35,790 nucleotides of DNA from JAKORR01 sp964608495 (GTDB lineage Bacteria > Armatimonadota > Zipacnadia > Zipacnadales > FEN-943), in the NCBI GenBank assembly GCA_964608495.1, contig CAZSOQ010000019.1, forward strand, positions 1 to 35,790, in the 5' to 3' direction. Below, in pieces: positions 28,772 to 35,790 of the stretch. The notes beneath the pieces were generated by a model, which was given only the letters and a program-made list of their open reading frames with translations, ran no database searches and was not told where the DNA came from. The first letter of the stretch is position 1; each line of letters opens with the position of its first letter. The position numbers and the translations under genes were made by a program.

Positions 28772-31418
28772 CACCACGCAGCAACTGCGCGACCTCTTCC
28801 TGGGCTACTTCCGCGACCGCGGGCATCTGGTGATGCCCTCCGCCCCCCTGGTGCTGAACGACCCCACGACGCTTTTCACCAGCGCCGGCATGCAGCCCTA
28901 CATGGCCTGCTTCCGGGGCGAGGAGACACCTCCGGCCCCCCGCGTGGCCTCCGTCCAGAAGTGCGCGCGCATGGGTGATCTGGACAACGTGGGCCGCGTC
29001 AGCCGCTACCACACCTTCTTCGAGATGCTCGGCAACTTCAGCTTCGCCGACTACTTCAAGAAGGAGTCCATCGAGTGGGGCTGGGAGTTCGTCACCGACC
29101 CCCAGTTCCTGGGCCTGGACCCCGCGGACCTGTGGATCACGATCTTCGAGACCGACGACGAGGCCTTCGACCTCTGGCACCGCCATATCGGCGTGCCCGC
29201 CGACAGGATCGCCAGGTTCGACCGCAAGGAGAACTGGTGGCCGCAGGTGCGCTGGGGGGGGCCCTGCGGGCCCTGCACTGAGATCCACGTTGACCTCGGG
29301 CCTGAGCTGGCCTGCGGCAGGCCCCAGTGCCGCGTCAACTGCGACTGCAGCCGCTACCTGGAGCTGTGGAACCTCGTCTTCCAGATGTACACCGAGGCCG
29401 AGGACGACACGCTCACGCCCCTGCCGGCGCCCGGCGTGGACACCGGCATGGGGCTCGAACGCCTCGCTCTGGTCATGCAGCAGAAGCGGTTCACCACGGA
29501 GACCGACGAGCTGGCCCACGTGCTGCGGGCCGCTCTGGCCGAGATCAACCAGCAGCGGTCGCGGCCCCTGGCCTACGGCGACGACGAGGACAGCGACATC
29601 GCCCTGCGCCTCATCACCGACCACGTCCGGGCGGCAGCCTTCATGATGGCGGACGGGGCCGTGCCCGCCAACGAGGGCGCCGGCTACGTCCTCCGCCGCC
29701 TGCTCCGCCGGGCCCTCGGCTTCGCCAGGAGAGTCGGCGCCGACCAGCCCTTCCTGTATCGCGTGCTCCCGTCGGTCGCCGAGGCCATGGGCCAGGCTTA
29801 CCCCGAGCTGCGGTCCAAGCAGGAGTACGCCATGACGCTGACCCGGAGCGAGGAGGAGCGGTTCACGGCCACGCTGTCCCACGGCATGGCCCGCTTCGAA
29901 GAGGTGGCCGACGCTCTGGCGCGACGCTCGGAGACGACCGTCCCCGGCCGCGAGGCCTTCGTCCTCTACGACACCTATGGCTTCCCCCTCGAGATGACCG
30001 TCGAGCTCGCCCAGGAGTGGGGCATGACCGTGGACACCGAGGGCTTCGAGCAGGCCATGGCCCAGCAGCGGGCCCGGTCCGCCGCCGGAGCCCGCGGCCT
30101 GGCCCGGCACGCCGACGCCGCCCTCGCCGCAAGCCTGGCCGCCACGTCCTTCACCGGCTACGACGACCTCGCCACCGACGGCGAGGTGGTGGCCCTGGTC
30201 GCCGACGGCCAGCGCATCGAGGTGGCCGAGGCCGGCCGCGAGCTCTCCGTCATCCTCGACGGAACGCCCTTCTATGCCGAGTCCGGGGGCCAGGTCGGGG
30301 ATTCGGGAGTGCTCGAGTGGGATGGCGGGCGCTTCGAGGTCGTGGACACCCAGCCGGTCGGTGAAGCACACGCCCACGTCGGCAAGCTCCTCGCGGGCAC
30401 GCTGCGCGTGGGCGACAGGGTGCGGGCCATCGTGGACGGCGACAAGCGCCATGCGACCATGCGCCACCATACGGCGACGCACCTGATGCACGCTGCCCTG
30501 CGGCGCGTGCTCGGCCAGCACGTATCCCAGTCCGGCTCCCACGTCGGCCCCGAGCGGACGCGGTTCGACTTCACCCACCACGAGGCGCTCACCGAGGAGC
30601 AGGTGGCCGAGGTCGAGGGCCTGGTAAACCGCTGGGTTCTCGCCGATCTGCCGGTGTGCAAGGAGCAGGTGCCGCTGCAGGAAGCGCTGGACCGGGGAGC
30701 CATCGCGCTCTTCGGCGAGAAGTACGGCGAGACCGTGCGCCTGCTCGAGGTGCCCGAGGTCAGCCGCGAGCTGTGCGGTGGCACGCACGTATCGCGCACG
30801 GGCGAGATAGGCGCCTTCCGGATCCTATCGCAGGAATCGGTGGCGGCGGGGGTGCGGCGGATCGAGGCCGTGGCGGGCCTGGTGGCTGTCGAGCGCGACC
30901 GCGCGCGCGACCGCCTGCTGGCCGAGCTCTCGCGCGAGCTCCGGGCGCCCGCCGAGGAGCTCGTGGACCGAGTGGCTGCGCTGCAGGAGCGGATCAGGCA
31001 ACTGCAGGACGAGGTGAAGCAGGCGAGGCAGATGCGGGCCGTGGCGGACGTGGACGAGATAGTGGCGCGGGCGACGCGCGTCGGCCCGGCCCATCTCGTG
31101 GCCGAGGTGGTCGCCGGCGTGGACCGCGACATGCTCTCCCAGCTTGCCGACGAGATCGCGGCGCGCCTGCCGGAGGCCGCGGTGGTGTTGGGCACCGAGG
31201 TAGACGGGAAGGTGGCCCTGGTGGCGAAGCTCTCCGACCGGCTCGTGCAGCAGGGCGGCCACGCCGGCAACCTGGTGAAGCGCGTCGCCGAGGCCTGTGG
31301 CGGCGGAGGCGGCGGGCGGCCTCAGTTCGCGCAGGCCGGCGCGCGCCAGCCCGAGAAGCTGGCCGAGGCGGTCGCTCTGGCGGCTGAGGTCCTGGCGGCT
31401 CAGTTAAGGGCCGAGTGA
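28758..31418 (+). CDS. alaS: Alanine--tRNA ligase
   Basis: AlaRS charges tRNA-Ala and edits mischarged Ser and Gly. The 886-residue protein has full length. The class II core opens with FLGYFRDRGHLVMPSAPLV and TLFTSAGMQPY (~41), with RWGGPCGPCTEIH (~170) and GVDTGMGLERL (~230). The editing site carries HHTATH (570-575) and the metal-binding Cys673 in CGGTHVSRTGEIG. Helical segments (~725-790) lead to the C-Ala domain with a glycine-rich run near ~850 (GGGGGG). The ATG at 28758 (MGKYDTTQQLR) matches the family; an in-frame ATG at 28743 is possible. It overlaps perM and is 59 bases upstream of ruvX. Confidence 0.98.
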   Translation: MGKYDTTQQLRDLFLGYFRDRGHLVMPSAPLVLNDPTTLFTSAGMQPYMACFRGEETPPAPRVASVQKCARMGDLDNVGRVSRYHTFFEMLGNFSFADYFKKESIEWGWEFVTDPQFLGLDPADLWITIFETDDEAFDLWHRHIGVPADRIARFDRKENWWPQVRWGGPCGPCTEIHVDLGPELACGRPQCRVNCDCSRYLELWNLVFQMYTEAEDDTLTPLPAPGVDTGMGLERLALVMQQKRFTTETDELAHVLRAALAEINQQRSRPLAYGDDEDSDIALRLITDHVRAAAFMMADGAVPANEGAGYVLRRLLRRALGFARRVGADQPFLYRVLPSVAEAMGQAYPELRSKQEYAMTLTRSEEERFTATLSHGMARFEEVADALARRSETTVPGREAFVLYDTYGFPLEMTVELAQEWGMTVDTEGFEQAMAQQRARSAAGARGLARHADAALAASLAATSFTGYDDLATDGEVVALVADGQRIEVAEAGRELSVILDGTPFYAESGGQVGDSGVLEWDGGRFEVVDTQPVGEAHAHVGKLLAGTLRVGDRVRAIVDGDKRHATMRHHTATHLMHAALRRVLGQHVSQSGSHVGPERTRFDFTHHEALTEEQVAEVEGLVNRWVLADLPVCKEQVPLQEALDRGAIALFGEKYGETVRLLEVPEVSRELCGGTHVSRTGEIGAFRILSQESVAAGVRRIEAVAGLVAVERDRARDRLLAELSRELRAPAEELVDRVAALQERIRQLQDEVKQARQMRAVADVDEIVARATRVGPAHLVAEVVAGVDRDMLSQLADEIAARLPEAAVVLGTEVDGKVALVAKLSDRLVQQGGHAGNLVKRVAEACGGGGGGRPQFAQAGARQPEKLAEAVALAAEVLAAQLRAE

Positions 31419-31477
31419 ACGAGGCCCGGCACGTCGGTCGGCGCGGGAGCCGCGCCTTCACGAAGGGGTCGTGGGCC

Positions 31478-31933
31478 ATGCGCCTGATGGGAATTGACCT
31501 TGGCGAGAAGCGAATCGGAGTCGCGCTGAGTGACCCCAGCGGGACGGTGGCCTCGCCGTTGGAGGTCCTGCAGGCCACCGGCGACGACGACACCGACGTG
31601 GCGCGTCTGGTGGCGCTGGCCGAGCGGCACCGGGCCGAAGGGTTCGTGGTGGGCCTTCCTCGCACGCTTCGAGGCACCGAGGAGCAGGCGGCTGCGCGCA
31701 CGGCGGACTTCGTCCGCCGGCTGGCTGCGGCCTCCGGCAAGCCCACGGCCGTGTGGGACGAGCGCCTCACCACCGTCCAGGCCGAGCGCGCCCTGCTCGC
31801 CGACGGCGTCAGGCGCCACGCGCGCCGCCAGCGCATTGACAAGGTCGCCGCCGCCCTTATACTGCAGTCCTATCTTGATGCACACCATGGGCCGCTCGAA
31901 CCGGACGCCCCCACGGACAAGGCTGACCCGTAA
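31478..31933 (+). CDS. ruvX: Pre-16S rRNA nuclease / Holliday-junction-resolvase-like YqgF
   Basis: RuvX (YqgF) is an RNase H-like nuclease that trims the 5' end of pre-16S rRNA; an older proposal is Holliday junction cutting. The 151-residue product has normal size. It shows the catalytic Asp in LMGIDLGEKRIGVALSD (~3-19), GLPRTLRG with the central acidic/basic site (~64-71), DERLTTVQAERALL (~93-106) and the last Asp in RIDKVAAALILQSYLD (~125-140). The ATG at 31478 follows AAGGGG. A longer frame to 31415 would overlap alaS but adds non-family sequence. Its 3' end contains a strong promoter-like element for mltG, whose start lies within this gene. The alaS-ruvX-mltG order is conserved in Firmicutes. 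Confidence 0.95.
   Translation: MRLMGIDLGEKRIGVALSDPSGTVASPLEVLQATGDDDTDVARLVALAERHRAEGFVVGLPRTLRGTEEQAAARTADFVRRLAAASGKPTAVWDERLTTVQAERALLADGVRRHARRQRIDKVAAALILQSYLDAHHGPLEPDAPTDKADP
31836..31863 (+). promoter_or_regulatory. Strong promoter-like element inside ruvX, for mltG
   Basis: A perfect TTGACA (31836-31841), a 16-base spacer and TATACT (31858-31863). Expected transcription start is near 31870, eight bases before the mltG ATG at 31878. The bases also encode the conserved IDK...LILQ of RuvX, so part of the match may be coding coincidence. Confidence 0.5.
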
Positions 31934-32948
31934 TCTGCTCTTGGTGGCTCTGCTGCTCCTTGCCGCCGGCGCCGTGCTGGCCGTCGCCTGGTACAGGCCC
32001 GCCCTCCGTCCCGTGGACCCCACCGCCTCCCGCACCCGCCTCGTGAAGATAGACAAGGGCCTGTCGGGCGTGGATGTCATACGTTTGCTGCACGAGAAGG
32101 GGCTGATCCGCAGCCCTCTGGCCGCGCAGGTCCACGCGCTGAAGTCGGGCCGGCTCCAGAAGCTGAAGGCCGGCTACTACGACCTCTCGCCGGCCTTCAC
32201 GACCCCGGAGGTCCTGCAGACCATCGCCGAGGGCAAGGTCGCCCAGCGGCGTGTGGTAGTCGTACCGGGCCTCAGGCTCACCCAGATCGCCGACCGCGTG
32301 GCGGCGTCGGGCCTGGTAACCCGCGACGACTTCCTGACCGCGGCCTCCAAGGCCGATCCCTACGTCGGCGAAACGCCCATGCCGCTCCCGGTAGGCCTGA
32401 CCGTCGAGGGCTACCTCCTGCCCGCCACCTACACCTTCGCCGTGGGCACCTCGGCTCACGAGATCGTGCTGCGGATGGTCGAGGCCCTGGCCCGCGACTT
32501 CTACGACCCCAATGCCAGGGAGGTCCAGCGCTCGGGGCGCAGCCTGCACGACCTGGTGGCCCTGGCCTCGCTGGTCGAGCGCGAGGCGGCCGTGGACGAC
32601 GAGCGCCCCGTCATCGCCGGTGTTCTCTACAACCGGCTGCGGACCGGCATGAGGCTGCAGTGCGATGCCACCGTGCAGTACGCCCTCGGAAAGCACAAGT
32701 CGCGCTTGCTGTACAGCGACCTGAAGGTGAAATCGCCCTACAATACCTACCTGCACGCAGGGTTGCCGCCGGGCCCCATCTGCTCGCCCAGCACCGCCTC
32801 GATGATCGCGGCGCTGAGGCCGGCCAAGCACGATTACCTGTTCTACGTGGCCAGGGGCGGCGGGCGCCACCAGTTCACCCGCACCTACGAGGAGCACCTC
32901 AAGGCCATCGAAGCGATCCGAGGAGGCCAGGGGGGGCGCGCGCGATGA
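31878..32948 (+). CDS. mltG: Endolytic murein transglycosylase, YceG-like
   Basis: MltG is an inner-membrane lytic transglycosylase that cuts nascent peptidoglycan strands and ends their growth. The 356-residue protein has a basic N-terminus and one membrane helix (NLLLVALLLLAAGAVLAVAW, ~20-39). A LysM-like subdomain is at ~60-110 (GLSGVDVIRLLHEKGLI), and the catalytic domain follows: VEGYLLPATYTFAVG, then LASLVEREA (~233-241) with the catalytic Glu, IAGVLYNRL, QCDATVQYAL, SPYNTYLHAGLPPGPI and SPSTASMIAAL. Neither candidate ATG (31878, 31887) has a ribosome site; with the promoter at 31836-31863 the transcript would be leaderless. It overlaps ruvX by 56 bases. Its stop overlaps the next ATG (ATGA at 32945). 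Confidence 0.95.
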   Translation: MHTMGRSNRTPPRTRLTRNLLLVALLLLAAGAVLAVAWYRPALRPVDPTASRTRLVKIDKGLSGVDVIRLLHEKGLIRSPLAAQVHALKSGRLQKLKAGYYDLSPAFTTPEVLQTIAEGKVAQRRVVVVPGLRLTQIADRVAASGLVTRDDFLTAASKADPYVGETPMPLPVGLTVEGYLLPATYTFAVGTSAHEIVLRMVEALARDFYDPNAREVQRSGRSLHDLVALASLVEREAAVDDERPVIAGVLYNRLRTGMRLQCDATVQYALGKHKSRLLYSDLKVKSPYNTYLHAGLPPGPICSPSTASMIAALRPAKHDYLFYVARGGGRHQFTRTYEEHLKAIEAIRGGQGGRAR

Positions 32949-33472
32949 CCCCAGCCGAGCAACTCAAGCCCGATCTGTTGCTCCACGCCCTCGAGGACCT
33001 GGACCTCGACCTCCTGGCGTCCCGGGGAATCCGCGGCATCATCCTCGACGTGGACAACACCCTCACCCGCTGGCGATCCCACGAGGTCCTGCCCCAGAAA
33101 GCCGCCTGGATCGAGCGCGCCAGGCAGCGCTTCGCCCTGTGTCTGCTCTCGAACACCATCTTCGGCCGCCGACTACGCACGCTCGGCGAGTCCCTCGGGA
33201 TCCCCTACCTGGGCTTCTGGGGCCTATCGCGCAAGCCCTCCCCCCGTGGCACCCGGGCCGCCCTGCGCGCCCTGGGCGTCGAGGCCGCGCACGCCTGCAT
33301 CGTCGGCGACCAGGTCTTCGCCGACATCCTCGCCGGCAAGCGCTGCGGCCTGTTCACCGTCCTCGTGGACCCCGTGGACCCGTCCAGCGAGTTCATCTCC
33401 ACGCGGCTCGTCCGCTTCTTCGAGCGCCCCCTGCGCCGTGCCTGGGCCGAATCCGAGGAGGGGTCGTCGTGA
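32945..33472 (+). CDS. HAD-superfamily phosphatase, YqeG family
   Basis: A 175-residue HAD hydrolase (IIIA/YqeG type). Motif I is GIILDVDNTLTRW (~33-45), with the nucleophile and general-acid aspartates. Motif II is CLLSNTIFGRRL (~68-79), where Ser/Asn follow the strand. Motif III and IV are KPSPRGTRAALRAL with the Lys (~98) and CIVGDQVFADILAG (~117-130). YqeG relatives include phosphatidylglycerophosphate phosphatases (GEP4 in yeast); the substrate in bacteria is not settled. It overlaps mltG (ATGA) and aroE (GTGA). In Bacillus yqeG, yqeH and aroE are close together, and here yqeH is missing between them. Confidence 0.9.
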   Translation: MTPAEQLKPDLLLHALEDLDLDLLASRGIRGIILDVDNTLTRWRSHEVLPQKAAWIERARQRFALCLLSNTIFGRRLRTLGESLGIPYLGFWGLSRKPSPRGTRAALRALGVEAAHACIVGDQVFADILAGKRCGLFTVLVDPVDPSSEFISTRLVRFFERPLRRAWAESEEGSS

Positions 33473-34365
33473 GCACCAACGGTCGTGGCGAGCACCCGCC
33501 CATCACCGGCCGCACCCGCGTCGTCGGCGTCATCGGCTGGCCCGTGGCGCACAGCCTGTCCCCGCCGATGCACAACGCGGCCCTGGCCGAGCTGGGCCTG
33601 GACTGGGTCTACGTGGCCTATCCCGTGGCGCCGGATCGTGTCGGCGACGCGGTGGCCGGCGTCCGCGGGCTAGGCATCGTCGGCCTCAACGTCACCATAC
33701 CCCACAAGCAAGCCGTGGTGCCCCATCTGGACGACCTCGACCAGACAGCGCGCGACCTGGAGGCCGCGAACACCATCCACAATCGCGACGGGCGGCTGCT
33801 GGGCTACAACACCGACGGGCCGGGGCTGCTGCGCGCACTGGCGGAGGCAGAGGCGCAGGTGGACGGCAAGCGTGTGGCTGTGCTGGGGGCCGGCGGCTCG
33901 GCCCGGGCCGTGGCCTTCGCGCTGTGCCGGGCGGGGATCGCGGGGCTGAGTCTGTTGAACCGCACGCCGGCACGGGCCGAAGAGCTGGCGAGTCTGCTGG
34001 CCGACCGGGCGGGCTTCGCCGACGCGCGCGTCGCCGGCCTGGTGGGCGACGAGAGCCGGCGGGCAGTCGAGCAGGCCGAGGTCCTTGTGGACTGCACGTC
34101 GGTGGGAATGCACCCTCGCGAGGATGTGCCGCCCGTGGTGCCCGCGGAGTGGCTGCACGAGGGGCAGGTGGTGTGCGATCTGACCTACACCCCCCGCGAC
34201 ACGGTGCTGCTGAAGGCTGCCCGCGCGCGAGGTGCGCGGACGGTGGACGGGACGGGGATGCTGGTGCACCAGGGCGCCATCGCGCTCGAGATCTGGACGG
34301 GGGCCAAAGCTCCCGTGGAGACGATGCGCGCGGCCCTGTTCGAGTGCCTCGACACGCACGGCTAA
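33469..34365 (+). CDS. aroE: Shikimate dehydrogenase
   Basis: AroE reduces 3-dehydroshikimate to shikimate with NADPH, in the path to aromatic amino acids. The 298-residue protein shows the substrate loop GWPVAHSLSPPMHNAAL (~24-40), the catalytic Lys in NVTIPHKQAVV (~76-86), Asn/Asp in EAANTI and YNTDGPGL, and the nucleotide-binding LGAGGSARAVAFAL (~142-155). NRTPARAEEL follows, which fits NADP preference. The C-terminal glutamine is in GTGMLVHQGAIALE. The GTG start at 33469 overlaps the yqeG stop and has GGAGGGG six or seven bases upstream. It is the last gene of the rarA-led run and converges with the TadG-like gene after only 29 bases. Confidence 0.97.
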   Translation: MSTNGRGEHPPITGRTRVVGVIGWPVAHSLSPPMHNAALAELGLDWVYVAYPVAPDRVGDAVAGVRGLGIVGLNVTIPHKQAVVPHLDDLDQTARDLEAANTIHNRDGRLLGYNTDGPGLLRALAEAEAQVDGKRVAVLGAGGSARAVAFALCRAGIAGLSLLNRTPARAEELASLLADRAGFADARVAGLVGDESRRAVEQAEVLVDCTSVGMHPREDVPPVVPAEWLHEGQVVCDLTYTPRDTVLLKAARARGARTVDGTGMLVHQGAIALEIWTGAKAPVETMRAALFECLDTHG

Positions 34366-34394
34366 CCCGATCTGCTGGGCCCCGGCGCCGCGCT

Positions 34395-35690
34395 CTACTC
34401 TACGAGCCTGGAGCCGCCCCTGCCCTGAAGTTCCGTCCCGCTGATGGAGAAGCCGCTGCCGCTCACGTCCACGAACTGGGCCACCAGACTCCCCTGCTGG
34501 ACGAGCTGTCCCGACCCCGTGAAGTCTATCCCGCCGTTGGGTGCATAGATCGTCCCCGTCGTGGTCATGCCGCTGCCTGAGTAGTCAATCGCCGCCTCAT
34601 CCCCGGATAGCGACATCAGGGCGATGTCCTGCACTGCGGCGGAAAGGGTGAGACCGGAGCCCGAGAAGCCTATGGTGCCGACGGCGAAGATCGTCGTGTT
34701 CCTCATGGAGTACCCGCTGCCCGAGACGTTCACCTTACCCTCCACGATGAAGATGCAGTCGTTGGCGAAGATGCCGGACCCGCACATCTGCAGGTTGCCG
34801 AGGACGTGGTGCACGCCCGGCGGGATGACCACACCGCTGCCGGTGATCTGCCAGTTCCCGCTGTGGACATAATCGTACACCCCGGGGTCCACGTCGCTGC
34901 GCGAGGCTTTCAGAGGGTACTCGCGCTGGTCGGTCAGCGCCGAGCCGCTGTCAAACCGGTGCCCGGAGCCGGCGACCGAAAGGCTGTGGCGGTACTCCAC
35001 CGACCCCACGACGTGGTGGTCCGAGCCGGTGAACTTGACCTTCGTGTTCGAGTGGATGCTCCCCTCCACGTCGCCGCCCGAGCCCGTCCACCGCAGGCCC
35101 CACTTGTCGTCCCGGTCGTAGCGAGCGAAGATGGCCGGGAGTACCCCCGTTTTGGCCCAGGCGACGCCCCTGACCACGACCTCACGCGCGGCGGGGCCAA
35201 CGATCCCCGAGAAGGGCATCTCCACCTGGCGCCGCGCCTCGACGCAGATCAGATCCGCGGGGTCATAGCCCAGAGCCTGCGTCCTGGTGTTGCTGAAGGG
35301 ATGGCGGATCGTGACCTCGTCGGAGCCCACGGTGAAGACCATGCCGTCGGGCGAGCCGGGCACTCCGGGGTCGTCGAAGGTGGTTCCCCCGACGGGCGAG
35401 GGCGGCGACTCCGCCGGCGCGGCCAGGTTGGCGGCGTAGAACTCAGCCGCGGTCTCGCAGACCCCGCGGCAGTCCTCGTCGCGCACGCTCAGGGCCCCCG
35501 CGAGGGCTGCGGCGTCACAGGCCTGCTGCATCGCCAGCCGGGTCAGCAGCACAAGACCGGCGTGAGCGCCCATGGCCAGGGCGCCACACAGGACGAGGAG
35601 GGCAATGGCGAAGGCCACCGCCAGGAAGCCCGCGCGCCGGCGTCTTGTCGGCGCGGGCCGCCTGCCCAGCGACGTCAGGCCCATGTTCAT
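34395..35690 (-). CDS. TadG-like membrane-anchored protein with GSG repeat solenoid
   Basis: A 431-residue protein. A basic segment (RRRR, ~16-19) and one membrane helix (~21-50) lead into LTRLAMQQACDAAALAGALS, the hallmark start of TadE/TadG-like pilus-assembly proteins. A soluble part (~70-195) follows. From ~200 to 412 the motif [V/I/F/Y]-[T/S/A]-G-S-G recurs with G at about 203, 222, 241, 284, 304, 324, 344, 372, 392 and 411. The step is 19-20 residues, broken by two longer spacings. Alternating hydrophobic residues between copies suggest a right-handed beta-solenoid, on the outside of the cell. The ATG at 35690 is favoured because GGGAAGG lies six bases upstream; the GTG at 35729 and ATG at 35696 are less likely. 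No other tad genes are visible. Bactofilin-like or adhesive roles are speculation. Confidence 0.85.
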   Translation of the reverse strand: MNMGLTSLGRRPAPTRRRRAGFLAVAFAIALLVLCGALAMGAHAGLVLLTRLAMQQACDAAALAGALSVRDEDCRGVCETAAEFYAANLAAPAESPPSPVGGTTFDDPGVPGSPDGMVFTVGSDEVTIRHPFSNTRTQALGYDPADLICVEARRQVEMPFSGIVGPAAREVVVRGVAWAKTGVLPAIFARYDRDDKWGLRWTGSGGDVEGSIHSNTKVKFTGSDHHVVGSVEYRHSLSVAGSGHRFDSGSALTDQREYPLKASRSDVDPGVYDYVHSGNWQITGSGVVIPPGVHHVLGNLQMCGSGIFANDCIFIVEGKVNVSGSGYSMRNTTIFAVGTIGFSGSGLTLSAAVQDIALMSLSGDEAAIDYSGSGMTTTGTIYAPNGGIDFTGSGQLVQQGSLVAQFVDVSGSGFSISGTELQGRGGSRLVE

Positions 35691-35790
35691 CGCCATCCTT
35701 CCCGGGCCCACCACCGACTCTATCGGCACGAGAGGCGCGGCACTGTGGGGCAGCGACCAGGCGGGGGCGGGCTTGGCAGGGAAGGAAGGG

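Noticed and set aside
28476..30788. 770-codon open frame opposite perM and alaS
   Set aside because: It is antisense to alaS and its composition mirrors the alaS codon pattern; no family motif is present.
34366..34394. Shared terminator between aroE and the TadG-like gene
   Set aside because: The gap is only 29 bases with GGCGCC-type short palindromes and no stable stem-loop.
1..35790. CRISPR array, tRNA or rRNA genes, insertion sequences, prophage
   Set aside because: No regularly spaced repeats, no cloverleaf-like sequences in the gaps, and no transposase, integrase or phage structural genes were seen.

Overview
This 35.8 kb window is GC-rich, gene-dense bacterial chromosome. The best lineage clue is a pair of pseudopilin-like proteins whose N-termini read FTLIELLVV...LFPVFARAR.KARQ.SC.SN.KQ with a C-terminal H-X9-DG motif. 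From general knowledge this wording is typical of Armatimonadota; planctomycete versions usually read LLPAVQ.AREAARR. I infer an uncultured armatimonad or close relative. Most genes are core housekeeping genes. I see no tRNA, rRNA, CRISPR array, insertion sequence or prophage.

Layout. (1) 1-2.8 kb, minus strand: the 5' part of a secreted glycoside-hydrolase-like protein that runs off the left edge, then a DUF1559-type pseudopilin followed by a strong hairpin terminator. (2) 3.1-4.8 kb, plus: a homocysteine S-methyltransferase, then a lone ribosomal protein gene, rpsE, with its own promoter, 5' hairpin, terminator and an acidic C-terminal tail. (3) 5.0-13.0 kb, plus: argH-pyrK-pyrD, joined by ATGA overlaps, then a six-hairpin glycosidase-like protein, a cupin, a small unknown protein, a parvulin-type foldase, folP and the 5-formyl-THF cyclo-ligase gene, closed by a hairpin over the stop codon. 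(4) 13.1-13.8 kb: a second pseudopilin. (5) 14.0-18.8 kb, minus: a secreted protein of unknown function coupled to an orphan GspF/PilC-like membrane protein, and a plasmid-type RepA-like replication initiator. (6) 19.0-21.5 kb, plus: thiC with a clear promoter, and a membrane protein with a duplicated TM-TM-beta layout. (7) 21.6-24.3 kb: divergent polysaccharide deacetylase-like and glycosyltransferase genes. (8) 24.4-34.4 kb, plus: a tightly packed run rarA-rsbV-rsbW-sigma-perM-alaS-ruvX-mltG-yqeG-aroE. It embeds a complete partner-switching sigma-factor module upstream of a perM-alaS-ruvX-mltG order like that of Bacillus. (9) 34.4-35.7 kb, minus: a TadG-like anchored protein whose C-terminal half is a run of about 20-residue GSG-centred repeats, probably a beta-solenoid.

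How the parts fit. The plus-strand genes supply arginine, pyrimidine, folate, thiamine and shikimate biosynthesis, plus translation (S5, AlaRS), 16S rRNA maturation/recombination (RuvX, RarA) and cell-wall synthesis (MltG). The minus-strand genes are mostly exported or cell-surface related, apart from the RepA-like initiator: a secreted hydrolase, pseudopilin, GspF-like protein and partner, deacetylase, and TadG-like solenoid. The most unusual items are the TadG-like solenoid protein, the orphan GspF-like/secreted-protein pair, the RepA-like initiator in a chromosomal setting, and the relocated rpsE. I did not find a clear-cut new multi-gene defence or mobile system.

Start codons were chosen by ribosome-binding site, family alignment from memory, and promoter position. 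Several differ from the longest possible frame (HcyMT 3142, rpsE TTG 4221, foldase TTG 10128, sigma TTG 26642, TadG-like 35690) and are stated as inference.
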